A stretch of DNA of 64,000 bases from an uncultured Verrucomicrobiota bacterium. Its GTDB lineage: Bacteria; Verrucomicrobiota; Verrucomicrobiae; Verrucomicrobiales; DEV007. Location of the stretch: assembly GCA_902591645.1 (NCBI GenBank), contig CACJBM010000001.1, positions 37,389 through 101,388 of the forward strand, read 5' to 3'. The notes beneath the pieces are model-generated. The model was given only the letters and a program-made list of their open reading frames with translations. It searched no databases and was not told where the DNA came from. Below, piece after piece: positions 61,675-64,000 of the stretch (position 1 is the first letter of the stretch; each line of letters begins with the position of its first letter). The position numbers and the translations under genes were made by a program.

Positions 61675-62669
61675 TGGCTGATTTTACTATAGTTGGTGGT
61701 GGTTTAGCCGGTTGCAGTCTGGCTATTGCCCTCCATAAGAGAGGAAAAGATGTAAGAGTCGTAGACCGTGGTGACTCAGTGACTTCCACTAAGGTGGCAG
61801 CCGGCATCGTTAATCCCATCACCGGTCCGTATCTCACGAAGGGGCTACGATTCAATGAGTACTGGTCACATGCATTAAAATTCTACAGGTCCTTTGAAGG
61901 TTTAGTGGGGAGGACTTTGTTTCGCGAAATGAGAATGGTTCGACTCTTGGACTCTGAGCAGCAGGTGACTAAATGGCAGAGCCGACTCAAGTCTCCCTCC
62001 TATCAAGAATGTCTAACGGATGATTCTTTTCATATAGGGGATGAGTTTCATTCAGAATTTGGTGGCTTTACAATTAAAAGTGCTGGTCATTTACTCACGA
62101 CGGATTTCATTGAAGCAACAAAAAGATTTATGGGTGATCAGTGGCAGGTTGGGGAAATTTTTGAGCCCCAACCTGAAGGGATCACTATTTTTTGTGAAGG
62201 CGTGAACGGTGTAAATAATCCTCTATTTGATTGGGTCCATTTTAGGCCTGCTAAAGGAGAAATATTAACGGTCCGGATCAATGATCTCAATGAGGACCGC
62301 ATAGTGAACCGTGGGAGGGTATGGTTATTGCCTATTGGTGATGGTGTCTTTCGTGCCGGCGCAACCTATGACTGGGATTCAAATAATTGTAATGTTACTA
62401 CTGAGGGTAAGGACCTCATAGAGTCGCGCCTCAAGAGATTGATTAAGGTTCCTTATGAGATTCTGGATCAGCAGGCAGCTGTCAGACCAGTGATCGGATC
62501 AAGGAAACTTTTGATAGGTATTCATCCTGGTCATGAAAACGTTGGTTTCTTTAATGGGTTAGGTTCGAAAGGTGTTTTATTAGCACCTTTCTTTGCGGAG
62601 AACTTTGCAGCGCATCTTTGCGGAGAAGTAGCGATTGATGTGGAGGCTGATCTTCGTGGGAATCTATAA
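61674..62669 (+). CDS. FAD-dependent oxidoreductase of the DAO family, MnmC C-domain-like
   Basis: 331 aa. DFTIVGGGLAGCSLAIALHK is the FAD-binding Rossmann motif; VAAGIVNPITGP follows. RPVIGSRKLLIGIHPG and VGFFNGLGSKGVLLAPFFAE end the domain. This last stretch resembles, as I remember it, the C-terminal FAD domain of MnmC (LGSRGLCSAPLCAE). That domain oxidatively removes the carboxymethyl group from cmnm5U34 in tRNA. A glycine-oxidase role (ThiO) is an alternative, but no thiamin gene is near. It is followed after 21 bp by an MnmM-like methyltransferase. Confidence 0.82.
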   Translation: MADFTIVGGGLAGCSLAIALHKRGKDVRVVDRGDSVTSTKVAAGIVNPITGPYLTKGLRFNEYWSHALKFYRSFEGLVGRTLFREMRMVRLLDSEQQVTKWQSRLKSPSYQECLTDDSFHIGDEFHSEFGGFTIKSAGHLLTTDFIEATKRFMGDQWQVGEIFEPQPEGITIFCEGVNGVNNPLFDWVHFRPAKGEILTVRINDLNEDRIVNRGRVWLLPIGDGVFRAGATYDWDSNNCNVTTEGKDLIESRLKRLIKVPYEILDQQAAVRPVIGSRKLLIGIHPGHENVGFFNGLGSKGVLLAPFFAENFAAHLCGEVAIDVEADLRGNL

Positions 62670-62690
62670 AGTAAAAATGATCATTGATAA

Positions 62691-63260
62691 ATGAAATCAA
62701 TACATTTAGCTCATCAGCTCGTCAGTGATCGGCTCGGGGGAGGCGAGGTAGTGATTGATGCTACTGCGGGGAACGGGCATGACACCCTGTTCCTTGCTCA
62801 GCAGGTAGGAGCGTCCGGGACCGTATATTCCTTCGATGTGCAGGAAGAAGCGATCCGAATGACCGGGTCGAGGCTCGAAGAGGCAAAAGTATCTGATAGA
62901 GTCATTATGTGCAATACCGGCCATGAGAATATGGATGAAGTGATCATTGCATCGGACTGGGGAAATGTTTCCGCGATCATGTTTAATCTTGGGTACCTTC
63001 CAGGAGGTGATCATTCCATAACAACGTTACAAGCAACAACGTTAACCGCTCTTGGAAAGGCTCTTGAATGTCTTAAGGAAGACGGATTTTTGGCTACCCT
63101 TTGCTATCCGGGTCATGACGAGGGACTTGAGGAATCTGTGAAAGTTTTGACTTTTCTGGAATCCTTGGATCAGTCTCAATTTCTAACGAAGAATTACCGG
63201 GACGCGAGTGCTCCAGATAATGCTCCTTTTCTAATCTCGGTCCAAAAGAGATCAATTTAG
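62691..63260 (+). CDS. Class I SAM methyltransferase, MnmM (YtqB)-like
   Basis: 189 aa, close to the family length. VVIDATAGNGHDTLFLAQQV is the SAM-binding motif I, VYSFDVQEEAIRMT the acidic motif II, and IMFNLGYLPGGDH the NLGYLPGGD signature of the rRNA_methylase/YtqB group. YPGHDEGLEESVKVLTFLES and DNAPFLISVQKR complete it. B. subtilis MnmM (YtqB) methylates nm5(s2)U34 in tRNA to mnm5(s2)U34. Here it follows an FAD oxidoreductase resembling the MnmC C-domain, which would make the nm5U substrate. So the pair could replace bifunctional MnmC. Confidence 0.88.
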   Translation: MKSIHLAHQLVSDRLGGGEVVIDATAGNGHDTLFLAQQVGASGTVYSFDVQEEAIRMTGSRLEEAKVSDRVIMCNTGHENMDEVIIASDWGNVSAIMFNLGYLPGGDHSITTLQATTLTALGKALECLKEDGFLATLCYPGHDEGLEESVKVLTFLESLDQSQFLTKNYRDASAPDNAPFLISVQKRSI

Positions 63261-63302
63261 AGGTAGTTGCTAAAGTTATTGGTTCTGTATTACATTGTTA
63301 CC

Positions 63303-64000
63303 TTGTCACGAAAGCTTCAGTTATTTACCAATGGATTCGCCTTGTGGGTTACTCTTGGCGCTGTTCTGGCCTGGATAAGCCCCGATCTATTCACTTGGTT
63401 CACACCATACATTGGGCCTGGTCTGGGGGTCATTATGCTGGGCATGGGGATCACATTGAGTTTTAAGGATTTTAAGGAAATTTTCAAACGGCCAGGGACC
63501 ATTGGGGTTGGTGTCGGAGCACAGTTTATCATTATGCCATTACTGGGATGGTCATTAGCAACATTGTTTAAACTGGAGCGTGATCTGGCTGTTGGTTTGA
63601 TCCTAGTAAGTTGCTGCCCCGGTGGCACGGCGTCCAATGTGATTGCTTTTCTTGGTCGTGCAAACTTACCCCTTTCGGTTCTCATGACTATGTGTTCCAC
63701 GTTCATGGCTATCTTTATGACGCCATTACTGACTGATACTTTGGCAAGCCAGTACATGGAAGTATCGGCAACTAAGATGCTTCTGACCACGGTGCAGATT
63801 GTTCTGATTCCTATCGTTGTTGGAATACTTCTCAATCAATATTTCCCAAATAAGGTCAGGGCTGCCAAGGACGCGGCTCCTTTAGTTTCCGTGATCGTCA
63901 TTGTTTTGATTGTGAGTTGTATCATTGGACTGAACAAAGAAAAGATTCAGAGCGCTGGAATCTCTTTATTTATTGCCGTCCTTCTCCTCCATTTGGGCGG
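63303..64000 (+). CDS. Bile acid:sodium symporter (BASS) family transporter, 3'-truncated
   Basis: The frame runs to the end of the window. There is no in-frame ATG near the start; TTG at 63303 (LSRKLQLFTNGFALW) fits family length, and the frame is open back to 63267. GPGLGVIMLGMGITLSFKDF is the BASS signature, followed by GAQFIIMPLLGW and SCCPGGTASNVIAFLGRANL (the conserved PGG and sodium-site region). About seven helices are visible. These proteins import bile acids, pantoate or 2-keto acids with sodium. The substrate cannot be assigned. Confidence 0.85.
   Translation, partial: MSRKLQLFTNGFALWVTLGAVLAWISPDLFTWFTPYIGPGLGVIMLGMGITLSFKDFKEIFKRPGTIGVGVGAQFIIMPLLGWSLATLFKLERDLAVGLILVSCCPGGTASNVIAFLGRANLPLSVLMTMCSTFMAIFMTPLLTDTLASQYMEVSATKMLLTTVQIVLIPIVVGILLNQYFPNKVRAAKDAAPLVSVIVIVLIVSCIIGLNKEKIQSAGISLFIAVLLLHLG

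Overview
The window looks like part of a free-living, probably marine Verrucomicrobiota chromosome (PVC superphylum). The evidence is four DUF1501 proteins, two DUF1549/DUF1553 planctomycete-type cytochrome proteins, a PSCyt1-WD40 protein, a PVC-type secreted dehydrogenase, DUF1080, a CotH kinase protein, a sulfatase-TPR fusion and many Tat or Sec signal peptides. By eye the base composition is moderate, and Shine-Dalgarno sequences are weak or absent at most genes. I saw no phage genes, insertion sequence or CRISPR array. One tRNA (Ala, GGC) is present.

Layout. 1-6.2 kb, plus strand: a truncated DUF1501 gene, a GntP-type permease, an IlvD/Edd sugar-acid dehydratase, a membrane-anchored amidohydrolase and an NTF2-like secreted protein. 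6.29-6.51 kb: a short Rdx (SelW-like) gene with two in-frame TGA codons, read here as a UxxU selenoprotein with a SECIS-like hairpin. 6.8-13.8 kb: an Smr protein, a minus-strand set (DUF1080, PI-PLC-like, propeller dehydrogenase), a GDPD, a LURP-one-related protein, a 512-bp gap with a duplicated GDPD tail, and an FG-GAP protein. 13.9-22.6 kb: a minus-strand PVC set (PSCyt1-WD40, DUF1549/1553, two DUF1501). 22.6-31.9 kb: an EamA transporter, a TIM-barrel isomerase, GlnD, Pgi, a histidine phosphatase, RsgA and an alpha/beta hydrolase. 32-44 kb: a BON/OmpA-like envelope protein, an MFS transporter, a PQQ-propeller, the sulfatase-TPR protein, tRNA-Ala, secreted proteins (a hypothetical, trypsin-like, MORN-like lipoprotein, WA-repeat protein) and a Gfo/Idh/MocA oxidoreductase. 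44-56.5 kb, minus strand: a second DUF1501 + PSCyt1-DUF1549-DUF1553 pair, a CotH/lamin-tail protein, a jelly-roll-like protein, an EF-hand protein, a membrane-anchored protein and its ECF sigma factor. 57-61.4 kb, minus strand: a sugar-acid operon (2-hydroxyacid dehydrogenase, Ldh-family reductase, KDG-type kinase, SDR). 61.4-64 kb, plus strand: a small DNA-binding-like protein, an FAD oxidoreductase and an MnmM-like methyltransferase (a likely tRNA wobble-uridine pair), then a truncated BASS transporter.

How the genes fit together. Much of the window looks built for breaking down algal or detrital polysaccharide and sugar acids. Secreted sulfatase, DUF1080, DUF1501/DUF1553 and propeller dehydrogenases would act in the periplasm or at the surface. 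GntP, the dehydratase, the kinase and the dehydrogenases would handle aldonate or uronate products inside the cell. The less expected items are the double-UGA selenoprotein, the FAD oxidoreductase/MnmM pair, the recently duplicated GDPD tail, and a recurring C-terminal module on otherwise unrelated secreted proteins.
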